A stretch of 64,000 bases of DNA, taken from NCBI GenBank assembly GCA_026182355.1, contig JAPFBL010000047.1, forward strand, positions 1,054,001 through 1,118,000. The letters are read 5' to 3'. The translations under genes and the position numbers were made by a program. The notes beneath the pieces were generated by a model. That model ran no database searches, was not told where the DNA came from, and saw only the letters and a list, made by a program, of their open reading frames with translations. Numbering within the stretch: the stretch's first letter is position 1; every line of letters starts with the position of its first letter. Below are positions 49,020 through 59,635 of the stretch, piece after piece. The stretch is from Hermatobates lingyangjiaoensis (Eukaryota; Arthropoda; Insecta; Hemiptera; Hermatobatidae).

Positions 49020-51253
49020 GTTCTTTTCTATGTAAATGAAAGATATATAAATGAAATGAATCATCATTTCATTTATATATATATTTTTAATTAATTAGTC
49101 CTTTTAATAAAGATAAAAAGTTTCCGTATTCAGGTTTTGCCTTTTCATCTTGTTGGAATATGAGTAACATATACCACTCGGTTGAAATATATATTTTTTC
49201 TCATTCTTTGTCAACATTTCTATTTCAATTACAAGATTTGTGTTAATCATTTTGATAAGATATCAAGCTGATGATATCTGAAAATTATCAAAAATGTGCC
49301 TAAATAACTGGACATAAGAGAGACAACTTTATAATTAACTGTTCCATCAAACTGATATCAAATTGTTCAATCTTTTAACAATCTAAAACTTAGTAATTAA
49401 TTATGAAATATATTTAGTTTTAACTGTTTTCTTGAATAAGTCTACAATCAACTAAGCTAATTATATATTATTAATAAAACTTGAAGATGAGAAAAACGGT
49501 GATCGTTATTAGCGTTTTTTTTAATGAAGATAAAAAATACACTCATAAACCTTAATCATTTAGTCATTAAATTATAAATTTGCTGGTTGAGCAAAATTGC
49601 GTTATATCTATATTTATGGTAAATTGACAAGTAAGAATACATGACGAGTAATGGAAAAATGTTAGCGGTTGTTGTATAATACAATGAGTTTGAAATTGAA
49701 GCATTGTTGACGAACGCGAGCTCAGTGCATGAAATATTCAAGACTTTCTAATGGAAGAGCCTACACACAAGGGTTGCATTAGGATGGAATATTTAATTAA
49801 TAGAATACTGGGTAAACAGCAAGGGATATGATTGGAAAAGGGTGGGCTTCCATTATGAATGGGTAATGAATCCAAAATCGGCAGCAAAGAGACAAAGAGC
49901 AGGGGAAGTTAGATAGGAGCATGATTAATATAAGGGTCGTGAGAGAAGCCAGCCGAGCACCTAATCTTACAGCCAATCGGCAGTGTTGGCCCACTTCTTG
50001 GAGAACCATGTCGGGGAGGTTGGCGCAGACCTCTCGACCGATATCTCATTTATCTTATCACTTTGTCTTTGCCATTATAGTGTAATAGTGAGAATTGATT
50101 GTTTGCTTTTACTATTGTCACCGTATTACTATTCACTAACTGAATTCACATTAAACTTCAACATTAGTGCATATGTTTGTTTTACCATCATCATGATGGT
50201 ACGTTCCAATCTTGACCGATTAATGAACTGGAGTCAACAACCACAATGTCCTCTAACTTTTGCAAAAATCTGCATTATTTTTAGTAGTTTCCAACCTCGC
50301 TATTACGACAGCCTCTTGTACTAAGTGGTGGTATATAGTAAAGTTAAAAAAAAAATCCTTATAGGATTAACTCTATAATTTTCTGCCGAACTACATAGTT
50401 GATATTTGCTGATCTCTAATATGGTAATCTTACAGTTGTCAAGGTTCCAAAATTTACTAACACCAAATTTTTTTTTTAAATTTCTTTTTCAAAACATTAA
50501 CTGCTTATGTTTCCATTGAAATTGAAATTAATTTCAAATTTATCACAATAATGTACAAGAGGGATTGTTTTAATGTTCATTTAGAAATGAAATACCTAAG
50601 TGTACAACTTAATTTATTTACAATCTGAACGACAAGCCAGTAAAGAATCTTAAAAACTCACAATTATGAAGAAATCATTAACTCTAAAACTCATGATTAA
50701 ATGGATGTTGGTATGCAGGGAATAAATAATTCAACAGTTCCATTTCTTGATTTAAAAAAAAAAACTAAAAAAAAAATTTTAACCATTAATGGATTAGTAG
50801 AAATTACTAGCAGAGCAAAAATAAATTCCAAAGCATTTTAAATTGTGATGTATTTGTGAAAAGAAAATGGTGTTACAAGTAATTATAAAAAAAATAATAG
50901 TAATTTTTTGATAGTTTTTTCAAGAGTACAAATACTTGTATAATAAAACTTGTAAATAATCCTTTAAAATAGTTCCAATATAGAAAATCAGCAACGATTT
51001 TTTTTAAATTATTTTTTTGAATAATTCATGAATTTTAATATTTCTTTATTTAATTTTTTTATTTTAATAAAGTTGGAAATTTATTTTGGTGTTACTATTG
51101 CTTTATTCTTCCCCTTATTTTCTGTTCCTACCTCAATATGGGGATTCCCATCTACTATACAGTGATTCCTGCCAAACCATCATAACAAGGAACAACTAAA
51201 ATTGTTTGCTTACTACTGTCAATAGTGGTTCTTACTTTTAATTACTTACTTCT
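49020..51253. other. Intron sequence, nothing identified
   Basis: A purine-rich island at about 49790-49940 and a mixed-composition patch to 50040; no supported gene. Confidence 0.3.
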
Positions 51254-51580
51254 TACTTGCTACTGCGACTACTACTTCTAATATTTGTGATATTATCCAT
51301 AAATAGAATTTAAATAAAGCAATTGTCGTTACGTTAGTATATTTGTTCTTGTTGGAGACATCAATTGGAGTGTCAAGTCTTTTACTGTGATAAGCAGCAT
51401 CATGCTGAATTTTGAATACATCAATTAGGGTGTCATATCTTTTACTGCGATAATTAGCATCATACTCAATTTTGAAGACATCAATTGGGGTTTCAAGTCT
51501 TTTACTGCGATAAGCAGCATCATGCTGAATTTTGAATACATCAATTAGGGTGTCAAATCTTTTACTGTGATAATTACCAT
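51254..51580 (-). other. Open frame across a 20-residue repeat, no start codon
   Basis: On minus, after a TAG at about 51583, the frame stays open for about 108 codons: HDGNYHSKRFDTLIDV, then FKIQHDAAYRSKRLETPIDV, FKIEYDANYRSKRYDTLIDV, FKIQHDAAYHSKRLDTPIDV and a non-repeat end to a stop at 51254. The unit length of exactly 60 bp keeps the frame. There is no Met near the start and no clear splice site, so it may be a minisatellite or a coding relic. I do not recognise the repeat. Confidence 0.35.
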
Positions 51581-51596
51581 CATGCTAATTTTTTCT
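51357..51596. repeat. 60-bp tandem repeat, four units, 120-bp higher-order pattern
   Basis: Units are exactly 60 bp. Units 1 and 3 share TGATAAGCAGCATCATGCTG-type sequence (with GCGA/GTGA variation) and units 2 and 4 share ATCAATTAGGGTGTCA and GATAATTA. Units 1/3 and 2/4 resemble each other more than neighbours do, so an AB pair was duplicated as a block. Confidence 0.92.
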
Positions 51597-51599
51597 ATA

Positions 51600-52715
51600 T
51601 TGACGCCTGTAGATAATTCTGTAGGTTGAATGTTCATTTTATTTATTTTTTAGTATGTTTTATAGAATAGAATAAAATTGTGTGCAGAAGTATGTTATAT
51701 CTATCCTTCTTTGGTAGGAGTCATCTCATACCTGAGAAATAGGGTAGGAATCACGCTATTGATACATAATAATTTGTTGTTTATTAAGAAACTTGATAAA
51801 TGTTTGGCTTTATAAATTCGTAGACAAATATTTGCAGGAGATTATTTTTAAAATTGAATATGGCCATGAGTTAAATTGCAAAGATTGACATTGTCAATGG
51901 ACTGGTCAGCGTTGAGCGGCTAGCCTAATTTAATTGTATACTGTGGACTGAGATTAATTTCAACTTTAGTCGATTGAATAAAACATAAAGATTGGAAGAA
52001 ACAATTATATTGGGGACAAGTGTGAGTAGAGGTTGGAGAAAGTGTTAGTATTGTGCGGACTAATGGATGGTGGGGGAGAGATTTAAGGAAGGAAACAGGT
52101 TTAGAGGGGAGGCGGCGGGTTCTTTCCAATATATTGGGTTGAGTGGCAGCCCTTGGCCCTTATCCGCAGTCTCATTACCACTACACTCGCCACTTCTGCC
52201 AACTGGCCCTTTCTTCTAACCACCGACTCCTGCTAAACCACTCATGCAAAATTAAACCACTACAGCACTAACATTAGCAGCAACCTTTCAAACTCAATGC
52301 TAATTAAATAAAGTACCTAATACTTTAAATAATATTACACTTTTTTATGTAGTTTGCAAAAAAAAATGGTTACACCTAGAGTCACAAGATAATTAATTTA
52401 GTACAATGCCACTTAAGACTATTCATTTACAATGACATTGATCTGATTTAGTGACGACTAAACCGAAATTTAAAAATAAAACTAAACATTTTACAATTCA
52501 TCATTTACTGCTTTGGATACAGCTTTAAAAAAAATACTCATCACTCTTCCATTTTAAAAAAGTGTTTTTTCTATCAAGGTTTCGGTAATGTAACAAATAA
52601 TACGTGAATGACTGCTATATATCCAAGAAAATGTAGATTTTTCTTGTCTTTTATAGATTTTTTTGTTTACTTTAATTTTTACATTTTTATGATATTTAAA
52701 GGTATTATGACATCC
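51600..52715. other. Intron sequence, nothing identified
   Basis: A purine-rich island at about 52000-52120; no supported gene. Confidence 0.3.
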
Positions 52716-52748
52716 CTGAGGATGTCATAAAAAATAAAACGAAACGTT
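52716..52748 (+). ncRNA. Hammerhead-like core, family F11
   Basis: CTGAGGA, spacer T, GTC..AAC region with poor stem II, GAAA, palindrome ACGT, cleavage base T. CUGANGA is intact. Confidence 0.35.
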
Positions 52749-53028
52749 GACAAAAAAAAGATGATTTCAAATAAGCAACCCTGACTAAATTCCGAGAAGA
52801 AGAAAAGTATTTTTTCGTTATATATTATATATATATATATATTGGTATACTTTGGGAGCAGACCTTCTTTTAAACATACCTCATTAAAGATCTTGCCAAC
52901 ATTAAGTTTAGTATGTTTCCTACATACCTTTTCAAGGTTTCGAATGCTACCTTTCCATCTCTGTGGTACCATATAAATTAACTCACCGATTTTTTTATCT
53001 TTCATTGTATTTTTCATATTACATTTCC

Positions 53029-53058
53029 GACGTTTCGGTCTACGTTGACCATTTTCAA
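53029..53058 (-). ncRNA. Hammerhead-like core in left PLE arm
   Basis: Mirror of the core at 54698. See that entry. Confidence 0.45.
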
Positions 53059-53261
53059 GGATTCTATATACAAGGTTTTTTTAAACAATTCTAATAAATA
53101 CTTATTTACAATGACAATTACCTCACTTCTATCAAACATAACTAATAATAAAATATTCTTTTAAAAAACACTACCTTAATAAACATGAGTAACAGGTTTG
53201 CTACAAAATTCCCTACATGAACATTTACACAACATTATTTAAATCACTATATAGTTATTTT

Positions 53262-53782
53262 TCACGAATGTAACTTTAAAATTCTGGAAAAACAACAGGA
53301 CTGATCATTAATGTTCGGCTTCTTTTCCTTTATGCATAATGATTCAATTATATGCAGCCTCGTGTGATTATTTTCTGCATATAATACTTCAATGTTGTCT
53401 TCCAGCATTTTTCTACTTAGCCTGCTTTTATGTATGTTCATTGTGTGTTCTTTTGGTCCTCCAGCTGCGAGATGCATCGTAAGTCTGCGTGAAAGTGTTG
53501 TCGTCGTAGAACCAATGTAGCTCGATTTTAGGAGCTCACAGTCTCCTATAGTGCAATTATATCTGTACACTACATTGGTTTTTTGTAGTTGTGTTTTTTG
53601 TTGTAGGTTGTTCCTAATTATCATATTTGCTGTGCAGGAACTCTTGTAGTAAATACTAATATTTAGCTTGTCTGCCGAGTTAACACATGTTGTATTTCTT
53701 TTAATTATGGCCTTTAAAATTCTTTCATCCTTTTTATATTCATTAGAGAATTGATTCTTATAATACACCGTTTGTATTCTTC
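53262..53782 (-). pseudogene. PLE endonuclease (GIY-YIG), left copy
   Basis: About 168 codons in one open frame, 5' truncated at the palindrome centre. Order: YYKNQFSNEYKKDERILKAI, CVNSADKLNISIYYKS, VVYRYNCTIGDCELLKSSYI, then GSTTTTLSRRLTMHL, and HIIESLCIKEKKPNIND at the end with the catalytic Glu and a conserved Asn. One residue (YYKSS against YYKSF) separates it from the right copy in the part I compared. Reverse transcriptase is missing, so it is a 5'-truncated insertion. Confidence 0.85.
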
Positions 53783-54494
53783 AATTAAGGCACTTATACA
53801 TAGAGCATTCAAGACATCGTCTGACTGGCTTCTCTTCGACCAAGCAGTAGAAAGGATTAAACAAGTATTGGTCAACAATGGTTATAGTAACCAACACTTC
53901 GACAATATTTTAAGGAAATATATGAAGAATATAAATTCAAACAATAATCAAGAGCATCAGCTGGGTGAAGAAGGAAGAATACAAACGGTGTATTATAAGA
54001 ATCAATTCTCTAATGAATATAAAAAGGATGAAAGAATTTTGAAGGCCATAATTAAAAGAAATACAACATGTGTTAACTCGGCAGACAAGCTAAATATTAG
54101 TATTTACTACAAGAGTTTCTGCACAGCAAATATGATAATTAGGAACAACCTACAACAAAAAACACAACTACAAAAAACCAATGTAGTGTACAGATATAAT
54201 TGCACTATAGGAGACTGTGAGCTCCTAAAATCGAGCTACATTGGTTCTACGACGACAACACTTTCACGCAGACTTACGATGCATCTCGCAGCTGGAGGAC
54301 CGAAAGAACACACAATGAACATACATAAAAGCAGGCTAAGTAGAAAAATGCTGGAAGACAACATTGAAGTATTATATGCAGAAAATAATCACACGAGGCT
54401 GCATATAATTGAATCATTATGCATAAAGGAAAAGAAGCCGAACATTAATGATCAGTCTTGTTGTTTTTCCAGAATTTTAAAGTTACATTCGTGA
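53783..54494 (+). pseudogene. PLE reverse transcriptase tail and GIY-YIG endonuclease, right copy
   Basis: Same endonuclease as the left copy, with about 60 more codons upstream: HRAFKTSSDWLLFDQAVERI, KQVLVNNGYSNQHF, ILRKYMKNINSN, which resembles the segment after the reverse transcriptase core of Penelope elements. VYRY/YIG, Arg of LSRRL, and Glu and Asn of ESLCIKEKKPNIND are present, so the nuclease fold could be intact. The Met at the start of the open frame belongs to the left arm read in reverse and is not a real start. The stop is at 54494. Confidence 0.85.
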
Positions 54495-54697
54495 AAAATA
54501 ACTATATAGTGATTTAAATAATGTTGTGTAAATGTTCATGTAGGGAATTTTGTAGCAAACCTGTTACTCATGTTTATTAAGGTAGTGTTTTTTAAAAGAA
54601 TATTTTATTATTAGTTATGTTTGATAGAAGTGAGGTAATTGTCATTGTAAATAAGTATTTATTAGAATTGTTTAAAAAAACCTTGTATATAGAATCC

Positions 54698-54727
54698 TTG
54701 AAAATGGTCAACGTAGACCGAAACGTC
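54698..54727 (+). ncRNA. Hammerhead-like core in right PLE arm
   Basis: TTGAAAA (two changes from CUGANGA), spacer T, perfect stem II GGTC/GACC (loop AACGTA), GAAA, palindrome ACGT, cleavage base C (GTC). TCC before the core pairs with GGA after it. Placement 3' of the endonuclease frame fits a PLE terminal ribozyme; core changes suggest reduced activity. Confidence 0.5.
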
Positions 54728-54908
54728 GGAAATGTAATATGAAAAATACAATGAAAGATAAAAAAATCGGTGAGTTAATTTATATGGTACCACAGAGATG
54801 GAAAGGTAGCATTCGAAACCTTGAAAAGGTATGTAGGAAACACTAAAAATAGAAATTTTTTTTTCTATAGTAGAAATACTAAACTTAATGTTGGCAAGAT
54901 CTTTAATG

Positions 54909-54910
<2 letters not shown>

Positions 54911-54957
<47 letters not shown>
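54911..54957. repeat. (TA)n microsatellite at PLE boundary
   Basis: About 46 bp of TA directly at the end of the PLE arm. Confidence 0.92.
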
Positions 54958-54959
<2 letters not shown>

Positions 54960-55142
54960 AAATTGTAAGACACTGTAAGAATTTTTAAAATATCACTAAT
55001 ATGTTGAGTTGACAATGCGGAAACTGAAAATTTCGTATCATATCAAGTAGAATATGACTTTGAAAAAGATAGCCAATTGACTGTAGGCTCTTAGTCCTTT
55101 TTTAGAATGATTTAGTGTGAGTTTTAATTTTTTTTTTTTTAG

Positions 55143-55230
55143 AACAGATTCACCCGATATAACGAATGTTAATAACTACCACACCATCCTGCTTGCTTGC
55201 GCACTGTATCATCCCACTCTTGCACCTGAG
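55143..55230 (+). CDS. Possible unidentified exon, antisense to DDR
   Basis: An 88-bp segment after a strong T tract and TAG acceptor, before GAG/GTATAT. The open frame reads TDSPDITNVNNYHTILLACA then LYHPTLAPE. Composition is less AT-rich than its flanks. I cannot assign it; its phases do not join directly to the candidate at 28354. Chance remains likely. Confidence 0.2.
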
Positions 55231-55993
55231 GTATATTACCAAAATGGTAAACTATCAGAGTACTTTTGTATTCCATGTTGTCTTTTAGGTTATTTATTTT
55301 TTACTTTTCTTACCCATTTTGGGTTGATGTTTTGGTTATTTTACAAATTTTTTTATAGGAATATATGTATATACATTGTCAACAGGAAAACCATCCACAA
55401 AGGACAACAAACATTCGACTTTAAACTATACACACAGAGTAAAAATACGAACACTTTGACAATTGACGAGCTATTTATGGTTAATAACTCATTTTTATTA
55501 TAAAGCAATTTTAACGTTTTTCTTGTTTACTCACCTAGATAGATAATTTTTGCTACAGTAAATCGACATTATGACCTTGACTAATGTTATGCACTGCCAA
55601 TAATGCTATAGCATTATTGTTATTCATCCTTATGGTGTATAAATATTACTGTTACACTCGTTTTAATAAACGGCTTTTTGCTACAAAACAAATTTATTAC
55701 TGTCTTGCCACATTATTGGAAATATAAATTTCTTTTAGAATCCTCTAGGATAAAATACCAATTTAAAGTGACATTTTAAGATTGATGATACCATTCAAAT
55801 TTTAAAATTACAGAAAAATAAATATTATCAATAAAAATAATTATTTGATCAAAAAAATGTTTGAGGCAAGTACATTGTAATTATGTATATTCTTCTTTTA
55901 TAATAATAATAACGAAGCTAGTATAGTCGATATAATAACAATTTATCTTTAATAATTTAGTTGAATCTATTTCAAAAATGATTTTCAACTTAC
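55231..55993. other. AT-rich intron sequence, nothing identified
   Basis: The plus frame from 55117 runs on to 55503 but this part is low complexity and not exon-like. Confidence 0.3.
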
Positions 55994-56141
55994 GAGTCCA
56001 AGCACAGCCGTATATCTCCACTCTCATACAAACAGTACGGGGATGCTCGCTGTAGGGAATGAAGCGTACTCTGCTGGATATGAAAGGTAGTTCAAGTTCC
56101 TGTCGAGCCACCAGGTAAGTGTTAGTGTTCCCGTTAAGTAC
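55994..56141 (-). CDS. Ddr: Discoidin domain receptor, exon A (end of discoidin domain)
   Basis: A 148-bp exon, the most 5' one found. Acceptor GTGATTGCAG precedes GTACTTAACG; donor GACTC/GTAAGT. It enters in phase 0 and leaves one base (C) for exon B. Encodes VLNGNTNTYLVARQELELPF, ISSRVRFIPYSEHPRTVCMR and VEIYGCAWT. RVRFIPYSEHPRTVCMRVEIYGC is the C-terminal strand pair of the collagen-binding F5/8-type discoidin domain in DDRs; the last Cys is the conserved one that closes the domain disulfide. Upstream coding for the start of this domain, the signal peptide and first exons was not found between 56142 and 64000, so the next intron is over 7.8 kb or an exon was missed. Confidence 0.94.
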
Positions 56142-56329
56142 CTGCAATCACACAGCACTTTATTAGTTTGCGTCTGCCAAATAGACTGCATTAACACTAT
56201 GTCATGTGTTTACAAAACCCTGAAATTTTAAAATAAAATTGAAGAATTTGCCCACTACCTATTATTTTTTACTTTAACTAAAGTATAGTGATTGTGAAAA
56301 AAATCGATCTCGATATTTTGACGGAATTA

Positions 56330-56530
56330 CATGTTTTGAGGTCCTAGAAGTCGTTTTATGATGTTTTTGCGAGGGTTGTGCGTGGGTGGGTGGGTGGGTA
56401 AGTGTGTTAGCATTGCTTGTTACCACGCTACGGTCCAGAATCTTTCATGGATCAAGTTGATATTTAACACAAAAATTGGCCCATAGTGTAGATGATCCCT
56501 ATTGTTTGGGGAGAATTATACATAACGGGA
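56330..56530. repeat. Possible unclassified interspersed repeat with a GGGT run
   Basis: A stretch of higher complexity with a GTGGGTGGGTGGGTGGGTAA run and AATTTAAC-free unique sequence around it. The CTTTCATGGATCAAGTTGAT and AAAAATTGGCCCATAGTG parts look like an interspersed repeat I have seen in invertebrate DNA but cannot name. Confidence 0.25.
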
Positions 56531-56580
56531 AAGTCACCTTTTTTTTTTATTTACATGTTGAACGAAATCCTCTTACAATA

Positions 56581-56982
56581 CAGTGGAATTTCGTAATGTA
56601 AGTTTAATTCGCTTCTAGAACGAGCTTTTCTTGTGATTTAACGTATAACAATGCAATTTTCTGCATTTAAATTAATATGAATATAAAAAATGAGTTCCAC
56701 CCCCAAAAATGCCTGTTTTTTTGTTTATTTTTTAATCAGAAAAGGACAAATTGAAAATATAAACAATACTGTAGATGTTATATTAATAATAAAAATGCAT
56801 GCAAGAAGTAATCACGTTTAATTAATCTACTAAATTTAAATCGGAGACAATCTAGGTGAGAGGAAGACGGTCGCTTGAACGGTGAAATTTTACTCGTCGT
56901 ACGAGGAAAAAATTCTCACAAATGGATGCTGGTAAAGTGAGTTACTCGTAAAATGAAGCACTCGTACTACAATGTTCTACTG
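56581..56982 (+). mobile_element. pogo/Tigger-like MITE, copy 3
   Basis: 402 bp between TA dinucleotides. Starts CAGTGGAATTTCGTAATGTA and ends ACTACAATGTTCTACTG. Internal sequence matches copies at 1582 and 10337 (ATGCAATTTTCTGCATTTAA, ACAATCTAGGTGAGAGGAAG). No coding. Confidence 0.8.
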
Positions 56983-57779
56983 TATGCAATAGACACAAGG
57001 GATAGCTATAGTGAAAAAGTTAAATGAAGGCCTACTATGATTCTGAACCTAAACCACTTAAATTCATCCTCCATTTTAATAGATTTGACAGTAGACTGAA
57101 TCTGAGTTGACTCATATTTAATCACAAGGGATTTTTTATCATTTAATTTATAAAATAATTAGGTTAATGTTTAAAGTATTAAACTAAACTAATTTGTTGT
57201 TGGTTTAGTAACAAAACCAATTCTAAGATGGAACGAAGTTTTCAAAGAATCACCCTTAATTAAAATGTAGCTGGCATAAATTTGTTGAGAAGCATTAACT
57301 AGACCCAACTGTTTTAACCAAAACCATGTCAATCTTCTTTCTCAGAGTCCATTTTAGGGTTGGAAAAATATGAAGGAAAAAGAAAAAAAGAAAATGGAAA
57401 ACTGGGTTTAGACGGGATTGTTGCCAACTATGTTGCGGGATTAACAGGATGATTATGATAACGAGTTTTATTAAAAAGTTTTAGAGAAGGGGTTGGGAGG
57501 GGGGGGGTGAGATAAGTTAGAGGGAGTGGAGGGTGAGGAATGTTGAACTCTCTCAAGAAACTTATAAAATAAGAATGATGGGGGGAAGGGTTGTGGCTTG
57601 AATGCTTCAAACTGGCGACTTACCTGAACCCTGCTTTAAACATCCCCCTTAATAATGACTTAGCAGACCCTCTCGCTATACTAATAAACAAATATAATTT
57701 AAACAATAGCAGGGCTTTGCTTGGAAAATATGATAAATCATGGTGGGTGAATAATTCTATTTGATTTACAGATGATATT
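56983..57779. other. Intron sequence with a purine-rich island
   Basis: Plus strand 57470-57560 is almost all purine, with a run of nine G. No gene seen. Confidence 0.35.
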
Positions 57780-57800
57780 AAACAGTATATATAATATATA

Positions 57801-57846
<46 letters not shown>

Positions 57847-58015
57847 AAATTAAATAAAACAATACCAAGAATTATGTAACCTAAATTCACAGAAAGTACA
57901 CACATTAATGAGAACACAACAACAATTAATATACATCTATCTGATGATGAGGTAGTCAAAATATGGTAGTCAATTTCTATAATTTATATTATATGTGTAT
58001 ATTATGTGATTATAG

Positions 58016-58046
<31 letters not shown>
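57780..58046. repeat. (TA)n tracts around an F2 fragment
   Basis: TA runs at about 57780-57842 and 58018-58046. Between them, 57941-57990 is an F2 piece: CTGATGATGAGGTAGTCAAA then ATATGGTAGTCAATTTCT. The GAAA has become AAAA. Confidence 0.75.
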
Positions 58047-58050
<4 letters not shown>

Positions 58051-58279
58051 AATCTAATTATATTCTAATATTCTAATTATATATATATTCATTTCTAATT
58101 GTAGAAGTGACATTTCAATTTTAAATAGTATTTATTCGGGTGTGTTATGTTAAACATTGTTGATAGATGAAAAATTGTGTTAATGTCTTTTTGGTTGTCT
58201 GGTGAAATTTGGTTACCTTGTTTGGTTATTTCAGTTCAGTGTCACGTGTTCATTCAGACTACAGTTGTTGTTAAAATCC

Positions 58280-58545
58280 ACATACTGTTTTTCTTTGTAA
58301 AAGAATTTGTAGTGTAATACTTAGTTTTTCTGTTTCAAAATTTATACTTCTGTAAGTTTTCTCAGTAACCTTTAGTCAAAATTTCTTTTGTAATTTCTTA
58401 ATTGCAACTAATTGCACTTTTATATATGTTTGATTTTTGAATTATTGTACTATTTCTTATATTTCCTCTGTTTTTGTAGGTCTATGAAAAAGGTGAGAGT
58501 TCAATTTGAACCTGAAGAACTGGCCGAGTCCTGATAAACTATAGT
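58280..58545 (+). mobile_element. Element fragment, family F12, ending at (TA)n
   Basis: AATACTTAGTTTTTCTGTTT is shared with 11400; the end AACCTGAAGAACTGGCCGAG then TCCTGATAAACTATAG runs into TA repeats at 58550-58573. Confidence 0.5.
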
Positions 58546-58609
58546 TTTGTATATATATATATATATATATATACACAATTAAAAGAAACGGTCCAGCGGA
58601 CTTTTTTAC

Positions 58610-58721
58610 AATAAAATAAAAAACGAAGGAAACACACAGAAAGACACAGACATAACTCACATCGATATTTCGATGTGAGTTATGTCTGTGTCTTTCTGTG
58701 TGTTTCCTTCGTTTTTTATTT

Positions 58722-58725
<4 letters not shown>
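58610..58725. repeat. 116-bp palindrome, F4-related
   Basis: Arms AATAAAATAAAAAACGAAGG..CTCACATCG and their complement meet at about 58667. The centre contains CGAAATATCGATG on minus, the 3' half of an F4 core. TA runs flank both sides. Confidence 0.8.
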
Positions 58726-58763
<38 letters not shown>

Positions 58764-58766
<3 letters not shown>

Positions 58767-58970
58767 CAAACCACAATACGAAAAGTTGAAAACAAGACTA
58801 AGATCTTCCAACCGTAACAAGCGGTCTTCATCAGAGTCAAAAACCCAAATGATTTGACTCAGACGAAGACCGCTTGTTACAGTCGAAAGATCTTAATCTT
58901 GTTTTCCAATTTCATATTGTGGTTTGATCATTGATTGTTATTTCAAGTGTTTATGTGAAATCTTATATAT
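58764..58970. mobile_element. Inverted-repeat element, family F1
   Basis: Begins GATCAAACCACAATACGAAA straight after (TA)n and ends GGTTTGATCATTGATTGTTA. The left arm (minus) reads CTGATGAAGACCGCTTGTTA; the right arm (plus) reads CAGACGAAGACCGCTTGTTA. Each arm is slightly decayed. Confidence 0.6.
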
Positions 58971-59144
58971 ATATTAACATCTAACCCACAGTAATAAAAT
59001 CATTATATGAAGACCACTTGTTTCGTTGAAAGATCATAGTCATATTTCTGGTTTACTTTCTGTAGTTTATTTCTGGTCTGGTTTATTTATTTTGGTGAAT
59101 ATTGATCCTAGATTTTAATTGCTGTTATTTTATCTGTTTAAGTT

Positions 59145-59297
59145 TATTTACGTTGGTACATTTACCTAGAAATTTTTTGAGTGAACCTACTGAAATAAAA
59201 TTGACTTTTAGAGGTTTAATAAACATTCTTAAAACAATTAAACAACTATATATATATCACTCAAAAAATTTCTAGGTAAATGTACCAATGTAAATAT
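59145..59297. repeat. Inverted repeat
   Basis: TTGGTACATTTACCTAGAAA and TTTCTAGGTAAATGTACCAA are exact complements about 70 bases apart; short TA runs lie inside and after. Confidence 0.75.
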
Positions 59298-59635
59298 ATA
59301 TATATATATATATATACCTAAACTACCAGGGCAAATAGAAAAATCAATAAGTATAAATATTCATAAGTTGAATATTGGAGATGGTATGTACACAAAAATC
59401 TTTATCCTTGCAGATAATCGTTTGGAAGCTGGCTTCAGACATTAATGGTGAAATGCAGGCTATATTCCGGGCATTTACCAAAATTATGAGAAAGTGTTGA
59501 ACATTGGGAAAGATTGCACTCTTTTTTGATTCCAGGGCTGCAATATTGTTGATGGATATCTACAAATTCTGCGAAAATTTGAAAATTATTCATTGTATAA
59601 AATTCCATCGTATTGCAATAGATCCCTGGAAGCGA
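59298..59635. other. Sequence of mixed composition, nothing identified
   Basis: Possibly part of the degraded coding piece that follows; no motif seen. Confidence 0.25.

Larger units (their letters stand above)
52879..54911. mobile_element. Two Penelope-like copies in head-to-head inverted repeat
   Basis: Arms 52879-53782 and 53974-54911 are nearly identical reverse complements, apart from about 34 extra bases near 54845-54880 in the right arm. Each arm holds a GIY-YIG endonuclease end, then an AT-rich 3' region, then a hammerhead-like core, then a shared terminal stretch to ATTAAAGATCTTGCCAAC or its complement. A 191-bp spacer belongs to the longer right copy. A (TA)n tract (54911-54957) abuts the right end and another lies at about 52830-52842 near the left. 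This is consistent with PLE terminal repeats and inverted insertion. Confidence 0.85.

Noticed and set aside
53751..54494. 247-codon frame as an intact host gene
   Set aside because: It is a 5'-truncated Penelope-like fragment; its Met lies in the inverted left arm, not at a real start.
56330..56530. Telomere-like GGGT array
   Set aside because: Only four to five GGGT units in the middle of complex sequence; not a telomeric repeat.
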